The translations under genes were made by a program, and so were the position numbers. The notes below the pieces were generated by a model. It was not told where the DNA came from. It saw only the letters and a program-made list of their open reading frames with translations, and ran no database searches. Source: an uncultured Lachnospiraceae bacterium (GTDB lineage: Bacteria; Bacillota; Clostridia; Lachnospirales; Lachnospiraceae). From it: a stretch of 11,655 nucleotides of DNA. Each line of letters starts with the position of its first letter. Within the stretch, counting starts at the first letter, position 1. This document shows, one piece after another, positions 1 through 6,474 of this stretch. The stretch spans positions 1 to 11,655 of the forward strand of contig CAJUQZ010000137.1 in the NCBI GenBank assembly GCA_910588755.1, in the 5' to 3' direction.

Positions 1-15
1 GGCTTATGTACTACC

Positions 16-498
16 TTATTCAACATATCTCAACTCGAACCTCGCCTCACCGTCCCCGCCGATCTCCATGATAATATATGAAGGCTTTCTGTTCTCCTGC
101 CTCGGGTAGGACAGGCTTCCGGGATTGATGGCGATGATCTGGTCTGAAATCTCGATCACAGGCTTGTGGGTGTGTCCGTACATCACGATGTCCGCACCCT
201 GAACGACCGCTTCTTTCTTCAGCATCTCGTTCCCCATGTTGATATAATAGTGATGGCCATGCGTTATCATAACACAATACTTCCCTATTTGTAAAGTCTT
301 TTCTGAAGGTAAATCAGAAAAAAAGTCATTATTTCCGGCAACCATCTCCACAGGGCAGCCGGCTGCCTCCTGTATGGTATACTCACTCCCCTCGATATCC
401 CCGAGATGTATGACCAGATCCACCTCTCCAGCCATCTGCAGCGCCTTCATATAATTTACATTTTTTCGGTGCGTGTCACTGACAATCAGTACTCTCAT
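16..498 (-). CDS. YfcE/MJ0936-type metallophosphoesterase (phosphodiesterase)
   Basis: This is a cytoplasmic, metal-dependent phosphodiesterase of the small YfcE/MJ0936 family, 160 residues long, which is full length. The calcineurin-like metal-binding set is visible: D8-x-H10 near the N terminus, GD at 33-34, GNND at 55-58, THGH at 79-82 and GHTH at 108-111, then NPGS at 125-128. Its start codon overlaps the rdgB stop as ATGA (4-base overlap), so translation of the two is probably coupled. In Bacillus subtilis the same pair is ysnA-ysnB, which supports the assignment. The physiological substrate is not established for this family; relatives act on artificial phosphodiesters in vitro. Only 15 bases follow the stop, so the operon end cannot be seen. 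Confidence 0.93.
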   Translation of the reverse strand: MRVLIVSDTHRKNVNYMKALQMAGEVDLVIHLGDIEGSEYTIQEAAGCPVEMVAGNNDFFSDLPSEKTLQIGKYCVMITHGHHYYINMGNEMLKKEAVVQGADIVMYGHTHKPVIEISDQIIAINPGSLSYPRQENRKPSYIIMEIGGDGEARFELRYVE

Positions 499-1112
499 AA
501 CATTTTCTGCCTCAACACTTTTTTCATTTCCTCCAGTGCCTTTCCCCGATGGCTGATGCGGTTCTTCTCCTCCGGCGCAAGCTCTGCCGAGTACAGGCCA
601 TATGCGGGCAGATAAAAAATTGGATCATAGCCAAATCCATTCTGCCCTCGCTCCTCATAGCCGATCCTCCCCTCGATCGTGCCCCTTGTCGTAACATTGT
701 TCCCGTCAGGAAACACAGCGGCAATGACACACACGAACCTGGCGGTGCGTTTTTCATCGGGGACACCCTCCAGACGCCTGATCAGACTGGCATTTTTGAC
801 CGTGTACGGGGTATCCTCCCCCATATACCTGGCGGAATAGATTCCAGGCTCCTTATTCAGGTAATCGACCTCCAGACCGGAATCGTCTGCGAGCACAACT
901 GCCTGCACACCGTCCTTCTCAAGCGCCCGCGCAATTGCCGACGCCTTGATCACGGCGTTTTCCTCAAACGACGTACCGTCCTCCACGATATCCACAGAAA
1001 CCCCAGCTTCCCTCATCGACTGTATCTCCACGCCAAGATCAGCCATTATCATCCGTATCTCCCGCATCTTATCCGCATTTCCTGTCGCAAATACGATCCT
1101 ATCCACTCTCAT
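495..1112 (-). CDS. rdgB: RdgB/HAM1 non-canonical purine NTP pyrophosphatase (XTP/dITP diphosphatase)
   Basis: This enzyme hydrolyses dITP, XTP and ITP to the monophosphate and pyrophosphate, keeping deaminated purines out of DNA and RNA. At 205 residues it is normal length. All family signatures are present: TGN at 10-12 with K15, FEENAVIKA at 49-57, ADDSGLEVD at 75-83, the base-pocket segment GQNGFGYDPIF at 156-166 and SHRGKAL at 187-193. The start is supported by GGAGG nine bases upstream of the ATG. It lies about 100 bases downstream of the amidase-like gene and overlaps the phosphodiesterase by 4 bases. No terminator is visible in the upstream gap, so it is probably read from the upstream operon. 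Confidence 0.97.
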   Translation of the reverse strand: MRVDRIVFATGNADKMREIRMIMADLGVEIQSMREAGVSVDIVEDGTSFEENAVIKASAIARALEKDGVQAVVLADDSGLEVDYLNKEPGIYSARYMGEDTPYTVKNASLIRRLEGVPDEKRTARFVCVIAAVFPDGNNVTTRGTIEGRIGYEERGQNGFGYDPIFYLPAYGLYSAELAPEEKNRISHRGKALEEMKKVLRQKML

Positions 1113-1213
1113 CTACCTGTTCCTCCCATTCTTATTCTATAAACGCCCGAAATCTAAAAGATTTATTTTATGCGCCTTCACATCTTTAAGGAGCCTATAT
1201 CCTGCACAGCTTC

Positions 1214-2395
1214 TTACTTCGCACCTTCCACGAGAATATAGTCCTGCAGAGCGCTGCCCATTGTCTTCTCGAGCGCCTCAACGACTTTTCCATTTAATTT
1301 ATATTCATTTTCCACGCTCTCCATATCCTTCTGTGTCAGCGAAATTTGAATGATTGCTGAGGGTACGGTTGCCTCAGACACCAGGACATGTCCTGTATCC
1401 CCCTCCTCAAAGCCGCGCATCTGCACCTGGACTACTCCCTGCACCGCCTCTAGAAACGCCTCCGCCATAACCACAGACAAGTGCGCACTGTTAAAGTCCG
1501 GTATAAAATACGTCGTATTGCAGATTCCGTTCATATAAGATTGCTGTTCACTGTTTTCTGTCACCTCGACACCAAGCACCATATCCGCATGTATCCTGTT
1601 CGCAAACGAAATCACATCCTCCTGTGTGTATTCCTCCTGCATATCGGAAGCCATATAGAGCCTGATCTGGTTATCCGCCGCAAACCGGACAATGTGCTGC
1701 TTCCATTCTGGGAGTGCCAGGCGGTTCCGGTCCGTGTAGGGAAACCACACGACCGCCGAGGCTGCATAGCCGTCCCCGATCTCTTTGAAGGTTACTGTCA
1801 GTGTACCGTTCCCGACTGCCAACTCACAGTCATACAGATCCCTGCAGTAAACCTCCACGACAACATCCTCGTTCTGTCTGTATACCCCCACCGCATCCAT
1901 GATCGTCGAATCACTCACCAACTCCACTCCGTTTGGAATATGCTGTGAATACCCCGACAGCGTTATGACATATTTATTCTGCACAAACTCCTCTCGGACA
2001 GTGACGTCTCCGACGGCAATTGGCTCCTGCAGCGGTATCACCAGCCTGGAACTGTCCTCGTCCCTGAAGGAAGTTCGCACATTGAGCTTTGGTGCTGCAA
2101 GACTGCTCTCCTGCGCGTTCACACTCTCCATCAAGATGCCAATGCGGCTGCTCGCATCAAAAAAATCCTCATTGATCTTAAAGCCTGCCATCAGCACCGT
2201 GGAAAGCACTGTGAATATGACCACGGCAGCCTGCATTGACCGATACAGTCTATCCTTTTTTTCTGCTGTAATTTGTGCAATTTCAGCGCGGGTAAGTGTA
2301 CCGCCCTCCTGTCTGTACCCCGTATCTTCAGCCTCTGACTCCATGCGTGACTCCTCATAATCAGTCATCTGTTTCTTTTTCACACTAACTCCCAT
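1214..2395 (-). CDS. Membrane-anchored, degenerate N-acetylmuramoyl-L-alanine amidase (Amidase_3-like) protein
   Basis: A 393-residue protein with a charged cytoplasmic tail (about 1-52), one transmembrane segment (about 53-71), a beta-rich middle part (about 105-205) resembling an AMIN-type domain, and a C-terminal part (about 213-385) whose pattern follows Amidase_3. Helix FANRIHADMVLGVEV at 264-278 matches the family's ANxxxADLFISIHAN helix-strand, and VPSAIIQIS at 344-352 matches the pAVLVETGF strand. The zinc ligands are not there: no DPGHGG is seen at the start of the domain (VVWFPYTDRN instead), the SIHAN histidine aligns with E277, and the ETGF glutamate aligns with Q350. It probably binds, or once bound, cell wall outside the membrane but is unlikely to cleave it. 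The gene sits 32 bases after the methyltransferase. The ribosome site is weak and a Met at residue 10 is an alternative start. Family assignment is by eye. Confidence 0.7.
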   Translation of the reverse strand: MGVSVKKKQMTDYEESRMESEAEDTGYRQEGGTLTRAEIAQITAEKKDRLYRSMQAAVVIFTVLSTVLMAGFKINEDFFDASSRIGILMESVNAQESSLAAPKLNVRTSFRDEDSSRLVIPLQEPIAVGDVTVREEFVQNKYVITLSGYSQHIPNGVELVSDSTIMDAVGVYRQNEDVVVEVYCRDLYDCELAVGNGTLTVTFKEIGDGYAASAVVWFPYTDRNRLALPEWKQHIVRFAADNQIRLYMASDMQEEYTQEDVISFANRIHADMVLGVEVTENSEQQSYMNGICNTTYFIPDFNSAHLSVVMAEAFLEAVQGVVQVQMRGFEEGDTGHVLVSEATVPSAIIQISLTQKDMESVENEYKLNGKVVEALEKTMGSALQDYILVEGAK

Positions 2396-2427
2396 CTGCC
2401 CGCCTTAGAGCGTGTTTCCAGTTTTCC

Positions 2428-3582
2428 TCAACCGTCCGCCCGCCTTTTCGGCGGGCGCGGCCCCATAAACTGATAGTAATATGTTTTCATCATACCATTG
2501 TAGATCTTTCTGTTCTTATCCGCCTTTTTGCCGATATCCCGCTGTGCGTCCTCATAGGAGGTAATCACGTACATTGACCATGTATCCAGGTGCTTAAACC
2601 GCTCGCCCAGCTTTCTGTAAAGCGGCGGCAGATTTTCCTTCTCCTCCAGCCGCTCACCGTAGGGCGGATTGGTTATGATAAATCCATATTTTCCCGCGTG
2701 GGACAGCTTTCCCACATCTTTTGATTCCCACTTTATCATGTCTGCCACCCCTGCAAGGCGGGCGTTCTGTTCTGCAATCCGTATCATCTCCGGGTCAATG
2801 TCGCCGCCCTCAAGATCGACCGCGGCGGTCAGATCAACCATTTCCCGCGCCTCCTCATAGCAGTCGTCCCAGCGCTTTCTGTCTATGAGATGTCCCCATT
2901 TGAGCGCCGTAAAACCTCTTTTCATTCCCGGCGCGATATTGGCTGCCATCAGCGCCGCCTCTATCAGTATCGTCCCGCTGCCGCAAAAAGGATCCACAAG
3001 GATTCTGTCCTTTTTCCACGGCGTCAGCATGATGAGCGCCGCCGCCAGATTCTCCGCGATCGGCGCCTTCGCCGTATATTTGCGGTATCCCCGCTTATGT
3101 AAGGACTCGCCTGTGGTGTCAAGCCCCACAGTGACCGTATCTTTCAGCAGAAAAACACGCACAGGGAAGCTCTGTCCGTCCTCGGAAAACCAGCTGACAT
3201 GATACACTTGTTTCAACCGCTCCACCATCGCCTTTTTCATGATGGACTGTATGTCAGACGGAGAGAAAAGCTGGCTCTTGACGCTCGCCGCCTTCGCCAC
3301 CCAGAATTTTCCATCGGAGGGTATATACGCCTCCCACGGAAGCGCCTTTGTCTGTTCAAACAGTTCGTCAAATGTCTCCGCATGAAAGCTCCCTACTTTT
3401 ATGAGAATCCGCTCTGCTGTCCGAAGTCCTATGTTGGCGCGGCAGACCGCCTCATCGTCGCCGATAAACGTCACCCTGCCGTCCTCCACCTGCGACACAT
3501 CGTATCCAAGGTCGATGATCTCCTGTTTTAACACAGCCTCCAGCCCGAAATGACAGGGCGCAATTAATTCATATCTCTTCAT
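2428..3582 (-). CDS. THUMP-domain class I SAM-dependent RNA methyltransferase (YpsC/RlmL N-terminal-like)
   Basis: A 384-residue enzyme expected to methylate a base in RNA using S-adenosylmethionine. Order of parts: an N-terminal ferredoxin-like region and THUMP RNA-binding domain (about 1-155), the linker LHKRGYRKYTAKAPI at 161-175 characteristic of this family, then a Rossmann methyltransferase domain with SAM motif I (VDPFCGSGTILIEAA at 196-210) and catalytic NPPYGERL at 305-312. NPPY motifs are typical of exocyclic-amine N-methyltransferases. E. coli RlmL makes m2G2445 in 23S rRNA with the equivalent domain, and B. subtilis YpsC is a close stand-alone form; the exact target here is inference. 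GGAG lies nine bases before the ATG. It appears to be the first gene of the minus-strand operon, behind a TTGACA promoter. Confidence 0.92.
   Translation of the reverse strand: MKRYELIAPCHFGLEAVLKQEIIDLGYDVSQVEDGRVTFIGDDEAVCRANIGLRTAERILIKVGSFHAETFDELFEQTKALPWEAYIPSDGKFWVAKAASVKSQLFSPSDIQSIMKKAMVERLKQVYHVSWFSEDGQSFPVRVFLLKDTVTVGLDTTGESLHKRGYRKYTAKAPIAENLAAALIMLTPWKKDRILVDPFCGSGTILIEAALMAANIAPGMKRGFTALKWGHLIDRKRWDDCYEEAREMVDLTAAVDLEGGDIDPEMIRIAEQNARLAGVADMIKWESKDVGKLSHAGKYGFIITNPPYGERLEEKENLPPLYRKLGERFKHLDTWSMYVITSYEDAQRDIGKKADKNRKIYNGMMKTYYYQFMGPRPPKRRADG
2437..2457 (-). other. GC-rich stem-loop in the last codons of the methyltransferase gene
   Basis: CGCCCGCC and GGCGGGCG form an 8-bp stem around a five-base loop, inside the codons for the final PRPPKRRADG. 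No U-run follows, so this is not a standard intrinsic terminator. It could protect the upstream message from 3' decay or tune readthrough into the next gene; that role is inference. Confidence 0.4.
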
Positions 3583-3629
3583 TTGATTGTCTCCGGTTTA
3601 AAATATAAAATCATTTTCTTTCCAATATT

Positions 3630-3658
3630 ATCTTATATTCATTAGTTCCATCTGTCAA
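3630..3658 (-). promoter_or_regulatory. Promoter for the methyltransferase operon
   Basis: On the minus strand a perfect -35 TTGACA (3658-3653) is separated by 17 bases from TAAGAT (3635-3630), giving a predicted start near 3624, about 40 bases before the methyltransferase ATG. The -10 matches consensus at four of six positions. It lies downstream of the poly-T end of the RNA domain, which supports a separate transcription unit. Confidence 0.6.
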
Positions 3659-3677
3659 ACAAAAAATAGAAGGTTAT

Positions 3678-3719
3678 AGAATCAATGGTATAGAATCAAA
3701 GGCGCAGAATCCCATCAAC
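3678..3719. repeat. Three 14-bp phased AGAATC boxes upstream of the operon promoter
   Basis: AGAATC occurs at 3678, 3692 and 3706, exactly 14 bp apart. The first two copies share the longer core TATAGAATCAA (3675-3685 and 3689-3699); the third is reduced to AGAATC. The array begins about 20 bp upstream of the minus-strand -35 box. It may be a site for a protein binding direct repeats, or a small drifted tandem duplication. Confidence 0.5.
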
Positions 3720-3730
3720 AACATTTAAGC

Positions 3731-3853
3731 AAAAAAACCGGCATGGTGGCGCCAGGCACCCGTCAGCTCTTGCTGACATTTTTCCTTTGGGTGCATGAAA
3801 AGGAAAAGACAGGACCTGTTACAAAGCCCTGCCTTCTCCGCTGCCAGCACCGG
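3731..3853 (-). ncRNA. Structured 3' RNA domain with pseudoknot, ending in a U-tract (candidate terminator/RNA element)
   Basis: Beginning right after the stop of the Asn-rich gene, the minus-strand RNA can form: P1, CCGGTG 3853-3848 with TGCCGG 3743-3738 (two G-U pairs); P2, AAGGCAGG 3835-3828 with CCTGTCTT 3813-3806 (one G-U); P3, a perfect 9-bp stem TTTTCCTTT 3807-3799 with AAAGGAAAA 3788-3780, sharing two bases with P2; P4, GTCAGC 3777-3772 with GCTGAC 3767-3762. The P3 loop holds GCACCC (3794-3789), which pairs perfectly with GGGTGC (3761-3756) directly abutting P4, making an H-type pseudoknot. Seven T (3737-3731) follow P1. The same GGTGC can instead form a short hairpin with GCGCC (3752-3748), so two folds compete. 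I recognise no named RNA family. At minimum it is the terminator region of the small gene. Pairings were read by eye and no energies were computed. Confidence 0.45.
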
Positions 3854-4021
3854 TTAACGATTGTTGTTATTGTTGTTATTGTTTGTGCTGTTCTTGCAAT
3901 TCTTCTGGTTGTTGTCAGAATTGCTGTTGTTTGTGCTGTTCTGAGAATTCTGTGCGTTCTGAGAATTCTGAGAATTGTTATTTGACTTGTTCTGATCGTA
4001 GTTGTTGTTTGTTCCAGCCAT
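3854..4021 (-). CDS. Asparagine-rich small protein, 55 residues
   Basis: A 55-residue protein starting MAGTNNNYDQ and ending in eight consecutive Asn plus Arg. By count 26 residues are Asn, 8 Ser and 6 Gln, so about 73 percent of the protein is N, S or Q. Residues 17-28 carry the tripeptide series SQN, SQN, AQN, SQN, encoded by near-identical 9-base units. There is a single Cys at 42, no hydrophobic stretch and no signal peptide, so a disordered, soluble, prion-like peptide is expected. The start is well supported: GGAGG with seven bases before the ATG. A longer overlapping frame (stop at 3763, start 4035) places this ribosome site inside its own coding region and gives an unnatural Thr/Ile/Arg string. 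Function is unknown. Its stop is followed directly by the structured RNA domain. Confidence 0.65.
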   Translation of the reverse strand: MAGTNNNYDQNKSNNNSQNSQNAQNSQNSTNNSNSDNNQKNCKNSTNNNNNNNNR

Positions 4022-4241
4022 AATGATACCTCCAAATTTTTTTAGGAATAGAATCCCTTTTTGACATACATCTGCGTCTGCATTTTTTGTATGCCCTCAG
4101 CACTTTTTCATGCTACACAGATATGATTTGCCGAAACGCATCTTTTTATTCATCAATTTTAATTTACATATCTTGTTAACTTTGGGAACACTGCCCAAAT
4201 CTGATAATTATTGTTTGGTAGGTTTTATTTTCAGAAATCAG
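4022..4241. other. AT-rich intergenic region with no supported gene
   Basis: This stretch precedes the Asn-rich gene on the minus strand and a plus-strand promoter on the right. I see no convincing minus-strand promoter with both boxes. A 6-bp inverted repeat, TTTGGG (4181-4186) with CCCAAA (4194-4199), is present without a T-run and could be a weak operator. A plus-strand reading frame from 4110 to 4391 has no ribosome site and runs through the terminator, so it is not called. Confidence 0.5.
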
Positions 4242-4270
4242 TTGATTTTTGCGGTGGCTATTGCTATACT
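4242..4270 (+). promoter_or_regulatory. Extended -10 promoter, plus strand
   Basis: TTGATT (4242-4247), a 17-base spacer, then TATACT (4265-4270) preceded by TGC, which is an extended -10. The predicted start is about 4277. There is no plus-strand gene downstream, only the terminator at 4344-4373. Confidence 0.6.
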
Positions 4271-4276
4271 AAAGAT

Positions 4277-4377
4277 AGTAAAGAGATACTCCTTCAATCC
4301 TCTTTACAACCCTTATATATTAATTATTTATACTCCCCTTAACGAAAAACGACCATTGATATGGTCGTTTTTCATTT
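4277..4377 (+). ncRNA. Candidate ~100-nt small RNA
   Basis: A good promoter and a perfect intrinsic terminator bound a short transcript with no credible reading frame. The part before the terminator is A/U-rich and largely unstructured, with pyrimidine-rich CUCC, CCUC and CCCC stretches. Such stretches could pair with GGAGG ribosome sites, as described for several Gram-positive base-pairing RNAs. Whether it is transcribed is inference from the promoter and terminator only. Confidence 0.4.
4344..4373. terminator. Bidirectional intrinsic terminator
   Basis: A perfect 13-bp stem (GAAAAACGACCAT with ATGGTCGTTTTTC) with a TGAT loop has T-rich flanks in both directions. On the minus strand it lies about 78 bases after the stop of the DUF1700 gene and would end that operon. 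On the plus strand it would end the putative small RNA. Confidence 0.9.
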
Positions 4378-4450
4378 TATGTGTCTTATAAGAAGCTGTA
4401 GGAAAATAAGTGATACAGATTGCACAGGATATTTCTTCGTTTATCTGATT

Positions 4451-4972
4451 CTATTTGCGCTGCCACCAGCTGCGGACCGCCCTGACCAGAAAACCGGCCA
4501 GCAGAAACACCAGAATGTACGGCGCCAGCACGAGAAAGACGCGAAACACAACCGACAGTACTACAAGCACCACGACTAACACGATACAGGTAATCAGCCA
4601 GCCCGGGATTCTTGTGCGTCTGTCGTCTGACGTTTCTGTATACCCGTGTTCCGCGCTGTTATTTCCATAATGATTCTCAAAATTATTTCTGTAATAACTG
4701 GTGTTGCCTGCATTGGCGTAGCTGCTGCCAAACCCGCCTGCATACCCGTCCTGGCTGTCCTTGCCCGACGCAAACCTGCTGCTCTCCTCGATCGTCTTTG
4801 CAAGGAGCCTTGGGTCACCCAGCATTCCAAGCACTTCGGACTCGCTTTTGCCGCCCGCGGTCTGACTACTGATATATGACCTGTAATAACGCACATTCTC
4901 CTGTATCACACTCTCCGACACTTTCCCATCAAGGGCGTCACGAAATTGCCTCAAAAAATCCTCACAGTTCAT
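4451..4972 (-). CDS. DUF1700/HAAS-domain membrane protein
   Basis: A 173-residue protein with an N-terminal helical HAAS-type domain (about 1-66): MNCEDFLRQFRDAL, then a YYRSYI segment at 29-34, and the family's GDPRLLAKTIEES turn-helix at 52-64. A Gly/Asn/Ser/Tyr-rich flexible linker spans about 70-118. Two closely spaced hydrophobic segments follow (about 124-144 and 146-163), then a basic end. HAAS domains commonly accompany PadR-type regulators or sensor proteins and are thought to be signalling modules; no PadR gene is visible here. The ATG at 4972 is preferred, since the family usually starts MNxxEFL and G-rich GGGGG lies five bases upstream; a TTG at 4984 would add four residues. It follows the 128-residue gene by about 20 bases. 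A strong terminator lies downstream. Confidence 0.78.
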   Translation of the reverse strand: MNCEDFLRQFRDALDGKVSESVIQENVRYYRSYISSQTAGGKSESEVLGMLGDPRLLAKTIEESSRFASGKDSQDGYAGGFGSSYANAGNTSYYRNNFENHYGNNSAEHGYTETSDDRRTRIPGWLITCIVLVVVLVVLSVVFRVFLVLAPYILVFLLAGFLVRAVRSWWQRK

Positions 4973-4992
4973 AATAACCCCCAACTTATCGC

Positions 4993-5379
4993 CTATGCCT
5001 GATCCAGTCCCCTGCCCATTGTCATTTTTTTCACAAACGCCGCAGGTTCCTTCTTCATGTCGATCATATCCCGAAATGCATGGAGCACCATTCTGTCCTT
5101 GTTGCAGGCCGCTGTATTTTTCCCCGAATCCCCGATCAGATTGTAGCGGTTCATCTGCCAGATATACAGATCTGTAAGCCCGTACCCTTCACAGTGCACC
5201 TTGTCCATGAGGCTGCGGTGCTCGAGATAATAAACGAGCTCCTCGAGGAGTGCCGTGTCAAACACAAGCTCCTCCCACAATTCATCACACCACTGTTTTG
5301 TCTCGTCCGCCAGCTCTCCTAGTAAGATAAGGCCCTCGTACGCCTTAATGCGCCTGGCATCATACAATATTCCCGCCAT
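4993..5379 (-). CDS. Uncharacterised 128-residue protein
   Basis: I do not recognise this family. The protein is predicted soluble and mainly helical, acidic in the first half and basic at the end, with no signal peptide or membrane segment. Notable stretches are the Trp/Glu-rich WCDELWEELVF at 32-42, an aromatic part YIWQMNRYNLIGDSG, and three Cys. It lies directly upstream of, and almost touches, the DUF1700 gene, so the two are probably co-transcribed and functionally linked. The ribosome site is poor (GGGGC before the ATG). The 80-base gap to lacI holds AT-rich sequence without a clear terminator, so readthrough from lacI cannot be excluded. Confidence 0.75.
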   Translation of the reverse strand: MAGILYDARRIKAYEGLILLGELADETKQWCDELWEELVFDTALLEELVYYLEHRSLMDKVHCEGYGLTDLYIWQMNRYNLIGDSGKNTAACNKDRMVLHAFRDMIDMKKEPAAFVKKMTMGRGLDQA

Positions 5380-5460
5380 GTCACTGCCCCGCTTTTCATT
5401 TGTCCTATACCTTATCCTATCATACGATACAGGTAAGGTAAATTAACGAAATATAAAATT

Positions 5461-6474
5461 TTATAAAACATTTGCCACAGAGCCTCCCCTGACCAGCTCC
5501 CCGCTCATCATATACTGGCTGACCGGCGTCGCCTTTGGATTCTCAATCAGGCTGATGAGCTGCTTTGCCGCAAGGGAACCGATTCCCACTGTGTCCTGTC
5601 TGTATGTTGTCAGCTGCGGCTCGAGCTGTGACGCCATCATGATGCCATCATACCCTGCAATCGAGATATCCTGTGGTATCCTAAGCCCGTTGTTCTTGAT
5701 CACATTCATGCCGCCGATTGCCGAGAAGTCATCTGCGTACAGAATACAGGTTGGCGGCCCAGGCAGTTTCAGGATCTGGTTCGTGAGAAGACCTGCCGTA
5801 TGGGAGTCCCTGTATTTTGCCTTTTGAAGGAGTTCCTCTCTGACGGCCATGCCCATTTTCTCATGAAAACGGTAGTACGCGGAGAGCCTGTTGGTCGTCA
5901 CCAGCGATTCCTCCCCGTAAATGTATGCGATCTTTCTATGCCCCTGCGCGTATATATACGAAAGAAGCGCTTCCATACCTGCGATGTTGTCTGACATGAC
6001 AGCGATCCTGTCATTATACACATAATCAACCGTGACCACCGGAAGCGCGCTGGCAAGCAGCTCCATCACTTCCGGGTCTTTATAATCCGCAACCGCGACC
6101 AGCACTCCGTCCATTCCGCGGTAAATGGCATGCTTGAGATAGGACATCTGGTCTTTGCGTTTCTTGGAATTGCTCAGGAAAGTGATGTCATATCCACTGT
6201 TCTCTACCGTGTTTCGAAAGTTTTCAAGAACCTGGGAGAAATAATCGTGTGTCAGCCCGCTGCCGGACTCCTCTTTGTACAGAACCCCGAGATTGTACGT
6301 CCTGTTTGTCTTTAGCGCCCTCGCGGAAGAATTTGGATAATAGCCGAGCGCTTTTGCCGTGCGCCGGATCTTTTCTTTTGTCTCCGCTCCGATATCGTTC
6401 TGATCGTTCAGCGCCTTACTGACTGTGGCGACGGACACGTCGCACGCGGCAGCAATGTCTTTCATGGAAACCAT
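5461..6474 (-). CDS. LacI/GalR-family transcriptional repressor
   Basis: A full-length (337-residue) sugar-responsive repressor. The N-terminal helix-turn-helix reads MKDIAAACDVSVATVSKALN at 4-23; the hinge helix SSARALKT (49-56) fits the LacI type that inserts into a central CpG. The periplasmic-binding-protein-like effector domain runs from about 60 to 337, with the family's VTVDY, GHRKIAYI, CILYADDF and IAGYDG segments. Start support: GGGAGGAGAGG just before the ATG. Together with the nearby phosphorylase gene and the paired CG-centred operators, it is probably the local regulator of cellobiose/cellodextrin use and of itself; the effector is inference. A roughly 350-base gap with a promoter and an operator lies upstream. 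Confidence 0.95.
   Translation of the reverse strand: MVSMKDIAAACDVSVATVSKALNDQNDIGAETKEKIRRTAKALGYYPNSSARALKTNRTYNLGVLYKEESGSGLTHDYFSQVLENFRNTVENSGYDITFLSNSKKRKDQMSYLKHAIYRGMDGVLVAVADYKDPEVMELLASALPVVTVDYVYNDRIAVMSDNIAGMEALLSYIYAQGHRKIAYIYGEESLVTTNRLSAYYRFHEKMGMAVREELLQKAKYRDSHTAGLLTNQILKLPGPPTCILYADDFSAIGGMNVIKNNGLRIPQDISIAGYDGIMMASQLEPQLTTYRQDTVGIGSLAAKQLISLIENPKATPVSQYMMSGELVRGGSVANVL

Noticed and set aside
549..1142. 197-residue plus-strand frame opposite rdgB
   Set aside because: It is antisense to fully conserved RdgB motifs and resembles no known protein.
1481..2360. Two plus-strand frames of about 155 residues opposite the amidase-like gene
   Set aside because: They are antisense shadows with no start signal; the minus-strand frame has a clear membrane segment and domain pattern.
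3675..3719. CRISPR-like array
   Set aside because: The repeat unit is only 6-11 bases at 14-bp spacing, far too short for CRISPR repeats and spacers.
3762..3783. Plus-strand terminator GTCAGC-TCTT-GCTGAC followed by ATTTTT
   Set aside because: No plus-strand gene lies upstream to terminate; the pairing is better explained as the P4 stem of the minus-strand RNA domain, though bidirectional action is possible.
3763..4035. 90-residue minus-strand frame overlapping the Asn-rich gene
   Set aside because: Its Thr/Ile/Arg string is the shifted reading of AAC/AAT codons, it runs through the structured RNA, and the GGAGG site falls inside it rather than before it.
4110..4391. 93-residue hydrophobic plus-strand frame
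   Set aside because: No ribosome binding site, it crosses a promoter and a perfect terminator, and its composition is what AT-rich DNA gives by chance.
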